Below are positions 30,866 through 42,196 of a DNA stretch of 64,000 nucleotides, piece after piece. Below the pieces are notes generated by a model, which worked only from the letters and a program-made list of their open reading frames with translations, did not search any database and was not told the DNA's origin. Source of the DNA: Phytophthora quininea (lineage: Eukaryota > Oomycota > Peronosporomycetes > Peronosporales > Peronosporaceae); assembly GCA_011947345.1 (NCBI GenBank), contig JAAVTG010000598.1, positions 1-64,000 of the forward strand, in the 5' to 3' direction. The stretch's first letter is position 1; every line of letters starts with the position of its first letter. The position numbers and the translations under genes are program-made.

Positions 30866-33800
30866 TTACCCCTCCCTTTGGGGTCGCGACCACGCTTCGG
30901 CTTTGATTTGTGGGGAGCGGATCACATGCACTACACAGTGTCGTCCTCCTTGTAATGTCCGACGAACGCTTCCACTATTTCGGTAACGTCCTCCATAATG
31001 ACGGTCGCTGCCTCCCAAGACTCTTCGAGTGGGTCGAGACCGACGCACTCAACTTGGAATTTTTAGCTGTGCGAGTCTGGGCCCCACCTACACTGAAGCA
31101 ACTTGGACACCAAGTAATCTTCTTCTCCGTGTAAGCCACTTAAGTCTTCCGTCGCTCGCATCTGTGTACAAGCGCAATCGCGATGCGTGATGGATAGACA
31201 CCGCATGCGGTGCCGTCAGGTCTTGCACTTCATAGACGAAACCAAAAGGGCTTTGATAACGCGCTTGGGTCTATTCCGTTGCAGGGTTAACTTGTTTGAC
31301 TGAGTCAGTACTTAGGCTGCCAGCACAAAGTCACCGTCCGAGTTGTTGACCACTACGAGGCCGGGTTTCTTGTTCGCCAGTCGCGTGCCTGCTGGCGCCG
31401 CTTGTCTGGAATTACATCCAGCTCACGGTGCATGGTGTCCAGCCGGGCTCGCACCTCGTAGATGTGCGCCTGCCGCTTCCCATTGACCGCCTTGGTGTAG
31501 TTGATTATGCCAGTCAATGGATGGAACGTCGACAACGGCGTAATTGCGGGCAAAGCTGTGAACGCTGTGATCGGCGCCACCCCGAGTCGATCTGCCGGGG
31601 TGTGATTCAATGCACTTTGAGCGACCGGCAGATGCGTGTCCATTCTGAAATCGAAAGCTTGCGCTCGCTCAGTAGGGTCGCAGGCACTTACCAAGTACGG
31701 GATTAACAACTTCGATAGTCCCATTTTGGTATGGTCAGTATGCCGTCGTAAAATGGTTCGCGCCGCCCAATGTCTTGCGCAGCCACTCCATGAGTTCATT
31801 TTTGAAATGCGTTCCGCGGTCTGAACCCAATTCAGTACCGCCTCAAAGCGCTTAAACCAGGAGAGCAAACCTTGGCATGCCGCCGCAGTGGCTTCTGCAG
31901 ACTCAATCAGCTCCATATATCCCGACATATCGTCTTCAACCCTTCGAGCCCCAGTCAAAAATCATTCATTATGTTGGCGCTCCAACATATTTTACTATAA
32001 AGTTGATTATATAACCCATATAAGTGCGGAATTACTAACATAAATAGACGGGCGAAAATGGATTGTACATCAGTGCGAAGGCGGTCACATCCAACATAGC
32101 AGCCGATATGCCGGTTCGAGGCCTTGCTAATGATGGATATGACAACATAAAAGTTGTCCTGTTTATCAGAACGCCTGCAGCCCAAGATACATGGGTTCAA
32201 ATTTTCATTGCACACTGCTGCTAGCAAAGAGATTGTTCTGGTTGTTTACTCCGCTGGCTCTCTGTCGCTGTCGCTGCTGGTATCTCCTCCACACACACAC
32301 ACTCGCGTTGGGCCCTTCGCCGATCACACTTTCACATGTCATTCCTTGGCACGCCCCTTGCACATCATCGCGACCATCGTACTGCAAGCCCGGCGTCGTG
32401 CTGTGTGTCAAATGAGCGAAGCAGCGCCACCGCCGGTCTGATCCCTGGCGCACTCCCCATCCCATATGTATCTGGACCTTCCCGCGATGTCCCGCCTAAC
32501 CGCCAGCACACCCTAAACCTATGCATCACTAGTCTTTATCACATACCAACTCAGTATGGGCCATTTCACTATACTAAAATCATTTAATTTCGAATATCGT
32601 GGTCCTGCCAACATATTAGAGACGCTGCGAAAACCTGAAAAAGAAAGTTACACCCGATATGTTGGCAGGTCCAACATATGGGACTTAAAGAGTTAACGAC
32701 CAGCACGTATCTCATGCCGGTAGAGCTTTCGGGCATGGTAAGCAGGTCGAAGTGAAGAAACTCCTTGGGTTTAGATGCATGCAGCGCGTCCATATGGCCT
32801 CAGCTCGGTTTTATCACCAACTGTCAGGCAATTCCTCACAAACGTTCGAACACCGTCCGTTAGGTTGATCCACACGAAAACGTTTTGGACAGCTCGCGTA
32901 GTGGCTGCCATGCCGTGGTGCCCATGGCACCAGCATGTCCAACAACGCATGGGCGCTGCAAGTCGATTCCGTCATCTGGGGTCCAAATCGATCCTTTTGT
33001 TGACGACGTAAATGTTCCTTTCGTGATCCAAACGGCAGTCACGGAGAGCACCCTCTGCTGCAGCGCGACGTGCCAGAGCCGCCAGTTGGATCTTAATGAT
33101 ATCATCGTACGATGGCCACACAAAATCGGCCTCTTGCAGTGGTGATACTGTCGCTACCGTTATCAATGACTACACCCAGCCCTGGACTGGTGTGTGATGC
33201 TGTACGAGTTCTCCATCTCGATAACATGTCCCCATACATTTTGATCGCCTTGAATATGTTCGATAACGCATTGAAACTGGTCAACATCATCGCCCAGCGT
33301 TGGAGTCGATCAGCCTGGAACTTGGTCACATCACCCGTACCCAGCGGATTGAACACGTATTGCAAGTTCCGATGGTCCGTGAAAATGTGAAATCCGTGAG
33401 GACGCAGTAGCAAAGACGATAGCCGCTTACATGGCACCAAAATCGCAAAAGCCTCCTTATCAATGGTTGACCATCGTCGAGCCGATCCCGTGAATGACTC
33501 GCTCGAAAATGCTAGAGGGCTGTGCCGCTGCCGCAGATCCTCCGTTCGCACTTAAGACACAACGGCGCCCCAGTGGTGGTGACTTGCGTCGGAAAAGACC
33601 GGCTTCCCAATTCTCTCTCGGGTGTGGCAGCGGCACCATCCGACGCAGTGCGTCTTTGACATTACTGAGCGTGGTCTCATAACGCTGGTCCCATCCAATA
33701 ACATTGAATGCCATCTGCTTCTTTTGCTGCCACTTCCAACAAGGCCATGAGATCCGCCATCACTGCAGTGTAGTTAAGGATACTGTTCCGCATGCAGTTG

Positions 33801-34581
33801 ACAGCGCACACAAATTGCTGCAAATCACCTGCCGTCTTCGGGGCGCTCATGTTGACGAGCCCCTGAACACAATCAGGGCATTGACGCACCCCATCTGCCG
33901 AGATCGGCTTGCCGCACCACTTTGCCTCTCGAGTGTAGCAACAACATTTCCCCGGATGGAGCTTGAGGCCATACTCCTCGCACAAGCTCAGCACACGCGC
34001 TAACAGCTCCATAAGGTCTTCTGCAGACGACGCAAAACCCAGTATATCATTAAGGCAGGCCAGAATCTCCTTCGACAGCATCGGAACGAAAATATGTTCT
34101 ACCGTGCCCTGGCAATGCGCAATCGCATCCGATTAACCCATAAGTACTCGTGTCGGTGTTACCATGCAACGGTGAGTAATGATTGTGCACGGTTCTTGCG
34201 AAGCTTTCGCCAGTCCCATTTGCCAGTAGCCCTTGAACCAGTCAAGCGAAATGTACGCTTCGGAGCCTTCTACAACCGCCAGATCGGCTTCCAAGTCTGG
34301 CATCGGCCACAGCATTGGCTCTGTCAATGCACTAACTTCACAAGTGTCCACTATCATGCGAAAATCGTCAGGTTCCTTTTTCGTGACGATCCGTGGAGCC
34401 GACGCCCAACGGCTACGATGGTTGACGTACGACAAATCGTGGTCCAGAAGCTCTTGGACATGTTTCTCCCTGACGCGCGAGCGTGTGCATGAGTATTTTG
34501 ATGGAGACGATATCAATGAGCTGGTGACGACGCCCCAGCATGCTGTGGAGAAGTGTTTGGCAGTGGTTCGATCCCCAGTCG
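30866..34581 (-). pseudogene. Degraded Ty3/gypsy pol, truncated at the tRNA array and split by a MITE
   Basis: From right to left: RT (34516-33677) with KYSCTRSRVREKHVQEL, ISLDWFKGYWQMGLA and a fingers/palm region that stays recognisable across frames; RNase H (33551-33102) with IDKEAFAIL, LRPHGFHIFTDHRNLQYVF; integrase zinc-finger region (33123-32700) and KPKEFLHFDLLTMPES (32760). After a 753-bp insertion come the integrase core with ALNHTPADRLGVAPITAFTALP (31500-31620) and a chromodomain-like end (LEESWEAATVIMED at about 31000). Frames and stops change repeatedly. The RT begins abruptly about 65 bp from the first bases of the tandem array, so gag, protease and the 5' LTR are missing. Its domains resemble those of the full-length element at 11.7-17.4 kb, but the sequences differ clearly. 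Confidence 0.82.
31940..32692. mobile_element. 753-bp MITE with piggyBac-like ends inside the gypsy integrase
   Basis: It interrupts the integrase frame between RYVLVV and DDMSGY. The ends are CCCTTCGAGCCCCA (31940-) and, inverted, CTCTTTAAGTCCCA (ending 32692), similar at 10 of 14 bases. The flank at 32693-32696 is TTAA; the other flank, TCAA, is one change from TTAA. Near each end is a palindrome of the form TATGTTGG-N-CCAACATA (31970-31989 and 32658-32678). No transposase is encoded. Confidence 0.65.
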
Positions 34582-34849
34582 GTGTGAGGGCGCCATGACG
34601 GCTGGGGCGACTGTGCCCGCAACGGAAGGTTCGCGGCGGCAGCGCACGTGGCGTTCGAAGGTGGAGAGGAGAGGGAGTTGACGAGGCAGTAGCGTTTTGT
34701 TGTCAATGCGGAGATCCTTGAGGCGCATCTGGAGACCAGGATGGATGGTCGTAGTAGACGTTGCGCGCGTGGGGACGGCGTGCGAGCGCGTGTGGGAGGC
34801 TGTGCGGCGGTGCGAAATTTCGGAGCAGTAGGGTGTGTGGGACTTTGGC

Positions 34850-34853
34850 GCCT

Positions 34854-34911
<58 letters not shown>

Positions 34912-34922
34912 GGGTCGCGGCA
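34850..34922 (+). tRNA. tRNA-Phe (GAA), copy 1 of 36
   Basis: 73 nt. A box TAGCTCAGTTGGG, anticodon loop ACTGAAGAT giving GAA, B box GGTTCGATCCC, and TTTTT terminator directly after the discriminator A. The acceptor stem pairs except for U4 against C69. No intron; CCA is not encoded. All copies read the same to me. Confidence 0.97.
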
Positions 34923-35424
34923 TTTTTGCTGTCTTTCTTGCCTGCGCACTGCCTTTGGAGGCGGCGCACAGCGTTCTGCGTGTACTAGGCGTGGCGTGAC
35001 GGGTCAACGTCGCTCTCGAGGTTGGTAGGGCTGCCACCACTGGCCACCACCGGCCACCACCGGCCACCACCGCCTGGCGCCGCGCGCGATTGCTGTTGGG
35101 TCTGGCTGGCCATGTCGCTCGACGCCAGCGGTGAGCTGAGTGCTGGCCACCGACCGTGCGAGGGCGCCATGACGGCTGGGGCGACTGTGCCCGCAACGGA
35201 AGGTTCGCGGCGGCAGCGCACGTGGCGTTCGAAGGTGGAGAGGAGAGGGAGTTGACGAGGCAGTAGCGTTTTGTTGTCAATGCGGAGATCCTTGAGGCGC
35301 ATCTGGAGACCAGGATGGATGGTCGTAGTAGACGTTGCGCGCGTGGGGACGGCGTGCGAGCGCGTGTGGGAGGCTGTGCGGCGGTGCGAAATTTCGGAGC
35401 AGTAGGGTGTGTGGGACTTTTGGC

Positions 35425-35428
35425 GCCT

Positions 35429-35486
<58 letters not shown>

Positions 35487-35497
35487 GGGTCGCGGCA
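35425..35497 (+). tRNA. tRNA-Phe (GAA), copy 2
   Basis: 575 bp after copy 1. Confidence 0.97.
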
Positions 35498-35997
35498 TTT
35501 TTGCTGTCTTTCTTGCCTGCGCACTGCCTTCGGAGGCGGCGCACAGCGTTCTGCGTGTACTAGGCGTGGCGTGACGGGTCAACGTCGCTCTCGAGGTTGG
35601 TAGGGCTGCCACCACTGGCCACCACCGGCCACCACCGGCCACCACCGCCTGGCGCCGCGCGCGATTGCTGTTGGGTCTGGCTGGCCATGTCGCTCGACGC
35701 CAGCGGTGAGCTGAGTGCTGGCCACCGACCGTGCGAGGGCGCCATGACGGCTGGGGCGACTGTGCCCGCAACGGAAGGTTCGCGGCGGCAGCGCACGTGG
35801 CGTTCGAAGGTGGAGAGGAGAGGGAGTTGACGAGGCAGTAGCGTTTTGTTGTCAATGCGGAGATCCTTGAGGCGCATCTGGAGACCAGGATGGATGGTCG
35901 TAGTAGACGTTGCGCGCGTGGGGACGGCGTGCGAGCGCGTGTGGGAGGCTGTGCGGCGGTGCGAAATTTCGGAGCAGTAGGGTGTGTGACTTTTGGC

Positions 35998-36001
35998 GCC
36001 T

Positions 36002-36059
<58 letters not shown>

Positions 36060-36070
36060 GGGTCGCGGCA
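35998..36070 (+). tRNA. tRNA-Phe (GAA), copy 3
   Basis: 573 bp after copy 2; two bases are missing in the GTGTGTGGGAC stretch just upstream. Confidence 0.97.
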
Positions 36071-36572
36071 TTTTTGCTGTCTTTCTTGCCTGCGCACTGC
36101 CTTCGGAGGCGGCGCACAGCGTTCTGCGTGTACTAGGCGTGGCGTGACGGGTCAACGTCGCTCTCGAGGTTGGTAGGGCTGCCACCACTGGCCACCACCG
36201 GCCACCACCGGCCACCACCGCCTGGCGCCGCGCGCGATTGCTGTTGGGTCTGGCTGGCCATGTCGCTCGACGCCAGCGGTGAGCTGAGTGCTGGCCACCG
36301 ACCGTGCGAGGGCGCCATGACGGCTGGGGCGACTGTGCCCGCAACGGAAGGTTCGCGGCGGCAGCGCACGTGGCGTTCGAAGGTGGAGAGGAGAGGGAGT
36401 TGACGAGGCAGTAGCGTTTTGTTGTCAATGCGGGGATCCTTGAGGCGCATCTGGAGACCAGGATGGATGGTCGTAGTAGACGTTGCGCGCGTGGGGACGG
36501 CGTGCGAGCGCGTGTGGGAGGCTGTGCGGCGGTGCGAAATTTCGGAGCAGTAGGGTGTGTGGGACTTTTGGC

Positions 36573-36576
36573 GCCT

Positions 36577-36634
<58 letters not shown>

Positions 36635-36645
36635 GGGTCGCGGCA
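36573..36645 (+). tRNA. tRNA-Phe (GAA), copy 4
   Basis: 575 bp after copy 3; last copy before the copia insertion. Upstream spacer has the GGGGATCC variant. Confidence 0.97.
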
Positions 36646-36971
36646 TTTTTGCTGTCTTTCTTGCCTGCGCACTGCCTTCGGAGGCGGCGCACAGCGTTCT
36701 GCGTGTACTAGGCGTGGCGTGACGGGTCAACGTCGCTCTCGAGGTTGGTAGGGCTGCCACCACTGGCCACCACCGGCCACCACCGGCCACCACCGCCTGG
36801 CGCCGCGCGCGATTGCTGTTGGGTCTGGCTGGCCATGTCGCTCGACGCCAGCGGTGAGCTGAGTGCTGGCCACCGACCGTGCGAGGGCGCCATGACGGCT
36901 GGGGCGACTGTGCCCGCAACGGAAGGTTCGCGGCGGCAGCGCACGTGGCGTTCGAAGGTGGAGAGGAGAGG

Positions 36972-37465
36972 AAAAGGAAGTTGGACTACGAGCTGCGGAG
37001 GTTGGAAGGGTTAAAGACGGCTTCGGGCCGAGATTGCAAAACCAAAAGTGAGATTGATTGAGTGAGTCTTAGCTGCTAGCCTGCTTCCTACGCTCTCTTG
37101 TTGGCAAAAGAAAAAGCGACCAGGCGGGGAATCGAACCCTCGATCTGTCGAGTGGGAGCCTCCATACTCAACCACTAAGCCAAACTGCTTCAACTAGAAA
37201 CGTCACTCACCTACTCCTAACATGCAGTTCCTTATGCATCCTCACGCGCGTCCACGCCACTTGAGCACTTGGACACGCTCCCATCCGCTTGTTCTCACGC
37301 ACACGCACCGAGTGCGTCTCATCTTGAGCATTAGACGCTGCGCAAAGCCTTGCACTTGTGTAGAGACACGCAACGCACCCTGCGCGCGAACCCACTTTCA
37401 CACGGGTTTTGACAAACCACCGTTTCAAGTGCGAGCGCCACGCACACGCGTCACTTTCTTCAACA
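36972..37465 (-). repeat. 3' LTR of copia element
   Basis: 494 bp, TGTTGAAGAAAG to CTTCCTTTT on the element strand, so the 3' end lacks the usual CA. No difference from the other LTR was noticed. Confidence 0.92.
37116..37188 (-). ncRNA. tRNA-like segment in the copia 3' LTR
   Basis: 73 nt with A box TGGCTTAGTGG, B box GGTTCGATTCC and a TTTTT run directly downstream. The D stem and a loop with Gly-type CCC anticodon can be drawn. The anticodon stem and part of the acceptor stem do not pair well, so it looks tRNA-derived rather than a working tRNA. Confidence 0.6.
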
Positions 37466-37493
37466 CTCTCCCTTGATGCGCGTGCTTGGCGTC

Positions 37494-40400
37494 TTAGTTG
37501 TCCATGACAAGTCCGGCGATGAACTGGCGGTGCTTGGGTCGCGCCAACGCCTTGGTAAACCCGTCCGCTATCATCTCGTCCGTTGGCTTGTACTCCAGCA
37601 CGATGATCTTGTCTTCCACCTTCTCACGCAAAAAGTGATACTTGAGGTGGATGTGCTTGGTGCGTGAGTGGTATGCTGGGTTCTTGGCCAGCGCGATGCA
37701 ACCTTGGTTGTCTTGAAAATCGTAGTCGCACCCACGCACTCATACCCCACATCTTGAAGTAATTGACGCAGCCACACCGCCTCTTGAGTGGCATTGTACA
37801 GTGCCATGTACTCTGCCTCCGTGCTCGACGTTGCCACTGTCGGTTGACGCTTGACTTCCACGAGATTGCACTGCCGTTCAGGAAGAACACGTAGCCTGTA
37901 GTCGAACGCCGAGTGTCCAAATCACCCGCCCAGTTCGCATCCGCGTAGCCGATTAGCTCTCCCTTAGTCCCGCCGTTGAACACGAGTCCCAGGCCTTGAG
38001 TCGTCTTCAAGTACTTCAAAATCCGTTTCGCAGCCACCCAGTGAGACTTGTTGTAGCACTCGCAAAACTTGGCCACTTCACCCACAGCTTGAGCAATGTC
38101 CGGGCGCGTGCAAGTTGCGAGGTACATCAAAGCCCCCACCAACTCGCGGTACGGGTACTTCGGCACGAATACCTCGTCTTCTGCCGGCTTCACCAGTTTT
38201 GAGTTGCTGTCCGCCGGTGTGTGCACTGCTTTGCACTTTTCCACGCCAAACTTCTCTGCGAGCCGCTGAATGTACGCCTGCTGGTTCATGACGATGATCT
38301 TGTCCTCGCGGTCGCGGTGGATCTCGATCCCGAGGCAGTACTTCAGCTCTCCAAGCTCCTTGATGCTGAACTCGCGCTTGAGTGCCTCCTTGATCTCCCC
38401 AATCTCCGCTTTCGTCCTGCTGAAGATCATGAGGTCGTCCACGTAGACGATGATGATGCTGAACTTTGAGACCGAACGCCGAACGTACACGCATGGATCT
38501 GCTGCAGACCGATGAAAACCTTGGTTCTCCAAATGCTTGTTCAGCTTGCTGTTCCACTGACGTGCCGCTTGCTTCGTGCCGTATAGTGCTTGCATCAATA
38601 GGCATTTCTTGTTGGGGTTGGCTTGGTCTTCAAACCCGTCCGGCTGCTCCATATAGAGCTCCTCTTCCACATCACCGTAGAGAAACGCAGTGTCAACATC
38701 CACGTTTTCTGCCTCCATGTCTTCCTCTGCAGCAATTGCCACAGCCGTGTTGATGGACTCCTTGCGTGCGACCGGAGCAAAGGTCTCCGTGTAGTCAACC
38801 CCTGGACGCTGCGTGAAGCCCTTCGCTACCAAACGAGCTTTGAACTTGATGATCTTCCCACTCGGGTCACGCTTGATACGGAAAACCCACTTGCACCCGA
38901 TTGCCTTCTTGTCCGATGGCATATCCACCAGCTTCCACGTGCGGTGATCCTCCAGCGACTTCATCTCGCTTTCCATAGCGCGCAGCCACTCGTCCTTGTA
39001 CTTGCTGCGCATCACTTCGTCGTAAGACACCGCACGCTCGCCATCGTCGTCTTCGGTGAGGAAGCAATAGAGGGAATCGAACTCAGCCTCGTAGTCATCC
39101 AAGTTGAACTCACCCCGTCGAGTCCCGGGGTACTCGTCTTGGTAGCGCACAACTCCGCGTCGCTTGCGTGCCGGACGCACCATCCACTCCTCTTCACCGT
39201 CTCTCCCTGGCGTGCTAGAGCCACGCGTCGGCACAGAGTCGGTCGGTCCGCTGTGATCTTCGGGTTCTTGGAGTGGGCGAGTTGGGGGCGTGCGGAAACC
39301 TTCGTCAGCGCTGGGTTCTTGCGTGCGCTCGCCTCCCTCGTCTTCTTCATCGTTGTCGATGATGTCGATCACCTCCTGGTTGGCCTTCTTCGCCATCGTG
39401 ACCGGCGGGGCTTCAGCAAAAGTCACACTCCTTGAAATCACGATCGAGTCGTCACTTGGGTCCAGGAGTCGATATGCTTTGTGCTGCTTGGCGTATCCGA
39501 GGAAAACGCACTTGATCCCCGAGTTGTCCAGCTTTTTGCGTTTCTCCTTGGTCGCATGGGCGTAGCACTCGGTCCCAAAAACGCGCATGTGCTCCAGACG
39601 TGGCTCCCTCTTGAAAACCAGCCGGAACGGACTCGAGTGCGGGCTTGACGTGTTAGGTAACACGTTTCGGATGTCTGCAGCCGTCGTGATAGCCTCACAC
39701 CAGTACGATTTGTCCATGCCGCTCTCCTCCAGCATGCAGCGTGTCATTTCCACCAGCGTACGGTTCATGCGCTCTGCCATGCCGTTCTGCTGCGGGTTGT
39801 ACGGCACCGTGAACTCTTGCTTGATTGTTTTGTCGTCGCATAGAGTCTGCATCGCCGCGTTGCGGTATTCACCGCCGTTGTCACTGCGCAGCACCTTGAC
39901 CTTGATGCCCGCACTAGTTTCCACTTCCTTGAGAAACTTCTTGAACGCCTCACACACCTCACTCTTTTATGGAGTGGGTAGATCGTCACAAAGCGACTCT
40001 TCATCAGAATGAAGCTCACAATGTACTTGTAGCCCGACTTGGACGCGGGAGTGACAGGTCCCAACACGTCGGAGCACACAGTCGTGTCCTTGCGTGCGCT
40101 CTCCTGGCTTCGAGCCCCTCCTTGGTCGAACTGAAAGGCTTGCGTGACTGTTTCGCAGTCGCACACACGCCGCACACAGTACCAGGCTCTGCCAGCACAC
40201 CCTTGAGTTTCCCATCCTTGATCATGGAGTTCAACGTGCTGAAAGACACGTGACCAAGTCGCCGATGCCACACATCCACGCTGTCTTCAGCCACATGACA
40301 CTCGTCGGCGCCCTCAATGTTGAGGTACATCAGCTTGCCTTGCTTCCTGCCCGTCGCCACCACTTGGTTGCCGCGTTTCACAACGCACCGCTCGCTGTCC

Positions 40401-40710
40401 ATAGTCACGGTCATGCCGCGTGCCGTTGCAGCCGTCAGGGAAAACAGGTTCTTGTTCAAATCTTGGACGTGGAGCGTGTTTTCCAGCCGCGCGTTTATCC
40501 ACGCACCCCAGTCCAGACACGCAAAACAACTGTTCCAACCCCGAGAATCTTCAGGTTCGCGCTGTTCTTTGCGCTCAATATGCTGCGCGCAGTCTTTACA
40601 GCCGAGTAGTCGTGAAACGCGTCGCGTGTCTTGCACATGTGTGCCGACGCACCGCTATCCATCACCCAACACTCGCTCGCAAAAGCTTCGGTCGCGTTAA
40701 ACGCAACGTT
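37494..40710 (-). CDS. pol: Copia pol: protease, integrase, reverse transcriptase, RNase H (frameshifted)
   Basis: Order from 40710 down: aspartic protease DSGASAHMC (about 40650); the pre-integrase zinc finger with VWHRRLGHVSF and CGVCATAKQ (about 40150-40270); integrase core with LRSDNGGEY (about 39880) and NGMAERMNRTLVEM (about 39770). Then comes RT in one 777-residue frame (37624-39957) with KWVFRIKRDPSGK, ARLVAKGFTQRPGVDY, DVDTAFLYGDVEEELYMEQPDGF and the active site VYVDDLMIF (about 38430). RNase H follows with YADANWAGD, TVATSSTEAEYMAL and DNQGCIALAKN, ending AGLVMDN at 37494. One-base frame changes occur at protease/pre-integrase, at about 40100 and 39960 within the integrase, and twice in RNase H (about 37860 and 37740). 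With the LTRs so alike, these may be base-calling errors. Confidence 0.9.
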
Positions 40711-41444
40711 TGACTGGTCTTGGGCGCCTTGATCGGGACTTGCCTCGGAACGGCAATCCCTCGCGTAGTGGCCTTGCTTGCCACAGTTGTAGCACTTGAA
40801 TGACCCCTTCTTGCGCCCCCGCGTGCGTTCTTCTTCTGTTGCTGCTGCTTCCCACTGCCCTTGCCGGCAAGAAGCGCAGTCGCCTCTTCGATGCGCGTCG
40901 AGTCCTTCTGACGCACTTCTTCCGCAATCAGCTTGCTCACCAGGTCTGCTAGCTTGAACTCAGTCACCGACATGCGAAACGCTTGAACCAGAGCCTCGTA
41001 GCTCGATGGCAGACTCCGCAGCATAGTCGCGCAGACGTCTTCCTCAGTTGGCTCACAGCCGGCGTTCTTCATATCCATCACGAGCTTCTCCAACTCCGTC
41101 ACATGCTTGCCGACAGATGGTGCCGTGAACTTGAACGCCGAAAACTTCTCCTTGAGCCACAGCCGGTTCGCCATGTCTTGAGTCTTGTGGAACTTCTTCA
41201 ACGTGTCCCACGCTTCCTTCGCAGTCTCGCACGTCACCACATGCATCAACTGCGAGTCGTTGAGGTTGAGCACAATCGCCGCGTGCGCTTGTTGCTCCTT
41301 CTCTGCCGTCACTCCGCCTTCCGCGGTGACCGCTTGCCACAATCCCTTGGACATCAGGTACATCTTCATCTTGTAGCTCCACAGCGAGTAGTTCGAGCCG
41401 TCGAAAGGCTCGACCTTGAACTTGGTGTCGGTACTTGGGCTCAT
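40711..41444 (-). CDS. gag: Copia gag with CCHC zinc knuckle (one frameshift)
   Basis: Nucleocapsid protein that packages element RNA. ATG at 41444 (MSPSTDTKFKVEPFDGSNYSLW) gives the typical copia gag start, followed by the UBN2-type gag domain (KMKMYLMSKGLWQAV, AKEAWDTLKKFH, LPSSYEALVQAF). The knuckle CYNCGKQGHYARDC (about 40760) is in a shifted frame: a run of five C (40816-40820, G on the element strand) separates it from the gag domain. The start codon is only 5 bp from the end of the 5' LTR and overlaps the primer-binding site, so there is practically no leader. Confidence 0.88.
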
Positions 41445-41448
41445 AACC

Positions 41449-41942
41449 AAAAGGAAGTTGGACTACGAGCTGCGGAGGTTGGAAGGGTTAAAGACGGCTT
41501 CGGGCCGAGATTGCAAAACCAAAAGTGAGATTGATTGAGTGAGTCTTAGCTGCTAGCCTGCTTCCTACGCTCTCTTGTTGGCAAAAGAAAAAGCGACCAG
41601 GCGGGGAATCGAACCCTCGATCTGTCGAGTGGGAGCCTCCATACTCAACCACTAAGCCAAACTGCTTCAACTAGAAACGTCACTCACCTACTCCTAACAT
41701 GCAGTTCCTTATGCATCCTCACGCGCGTCCACGCCACTTGAGCACTTGGACACGCTCCCATCCGCTTGTTCTCACGCACACGCACCGAGTGCGTCTCATC
41801 TTGAGCATTAGACGCTGCGCAAAGCCTTGCACTTGTGTAGAGACACGCAACGCACCCTGCGCGCGAACCCACTTTCACACGGGTTTTGACAAACCACCGT
41901 TTCAAGTGCGAGCGCCACGCACACGCGTCACTTTCTTCAACA
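41449..41942 (-). repeat. 5' LTR of copia element
   Basis: 494 bp, same length as the partner LTR, with the tRNA-like segment at 41593-41665. Confidence 0.92.
41593..41665 (-). ncRNA. tRNA-like segment in the copia 5' LTR
   Basis: Same 73-nt sequence as in the 3' LTR, with A box, B box and TTTTT in element orientation. Confidence 0.6.
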
Positions 41943-42123
41943 AGAGGGAGTTGACGAGGCAGTAGCGTTTTGTTGTCAATGCGGAGATCCTTGAGGCGCA
42001 TCTGGAGACCAGGATGGATGGTCGTAGTAGACGTTGCGCGCGTGGGGACGGCGTGCGAGCGCGTGTGGGAGGCTGTGCGGCGGTGCGAAATTTCGGAGCA
42101 GTAGGGTGTGTGGGACTTTTGGC

Positions 42124-42127
42124 GCCT

Positions 42128-42185
<58 letters not shown>

Positions 42186-42196
42186 GGGTCGCGGCA
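42124..42196 (+). tRNA. tRNA-Phe (GAA), copy 5
   Basis: First copy after copia; four-T terminator instead of five. Confidence 0.96.

Larger units (their letters stand above)
34582..36971 (+). repeat. tRNA-Phe tandem array, left part (tRNA copies 1-4)
   Basis: 574/575-bp units, each with one tRNA-Phe gene and about 500 bp of GC-rich spacer. The spacer contains GGCCACCACC decamers and is virtually invariant between units. The array starts inside a spacer (GTGTGAGGGCGCC against GTGCGAGGGCGCC elsewhere), directly at the broken gypsy RT. It is interrupted at 36971 by the copia element. Confidence 0.97.
36972..41942 (-). mobile_element. Ty1/copia LTR retrotransposon, full length, inside the tRNA array
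   Basis: 4,971 bp on the minus strand with two 494-bp LTRs and target duplication AGAGG (36967-36971 and 41943-41947). Removing element plus one duplication (4,976 bp) restores exact 575-bp spacing between tRNA copies 4 and 5. A purine-rich tract AAGGGAGAG precedes the 3' LTR, and TGGTTATGAGCC follows the 5' LTR as the primer-binding site. The gene order integrase before reverse transcriptase is diagnostic of copia. Confidence 0.95.

Noticed and set aside
34555..34580. Separate tRNA gene at the left edge of the array (TGGTTCGATCCCC)
   Set aside because: Only a B-box-like stretch is present, with no A box or stems upstream.
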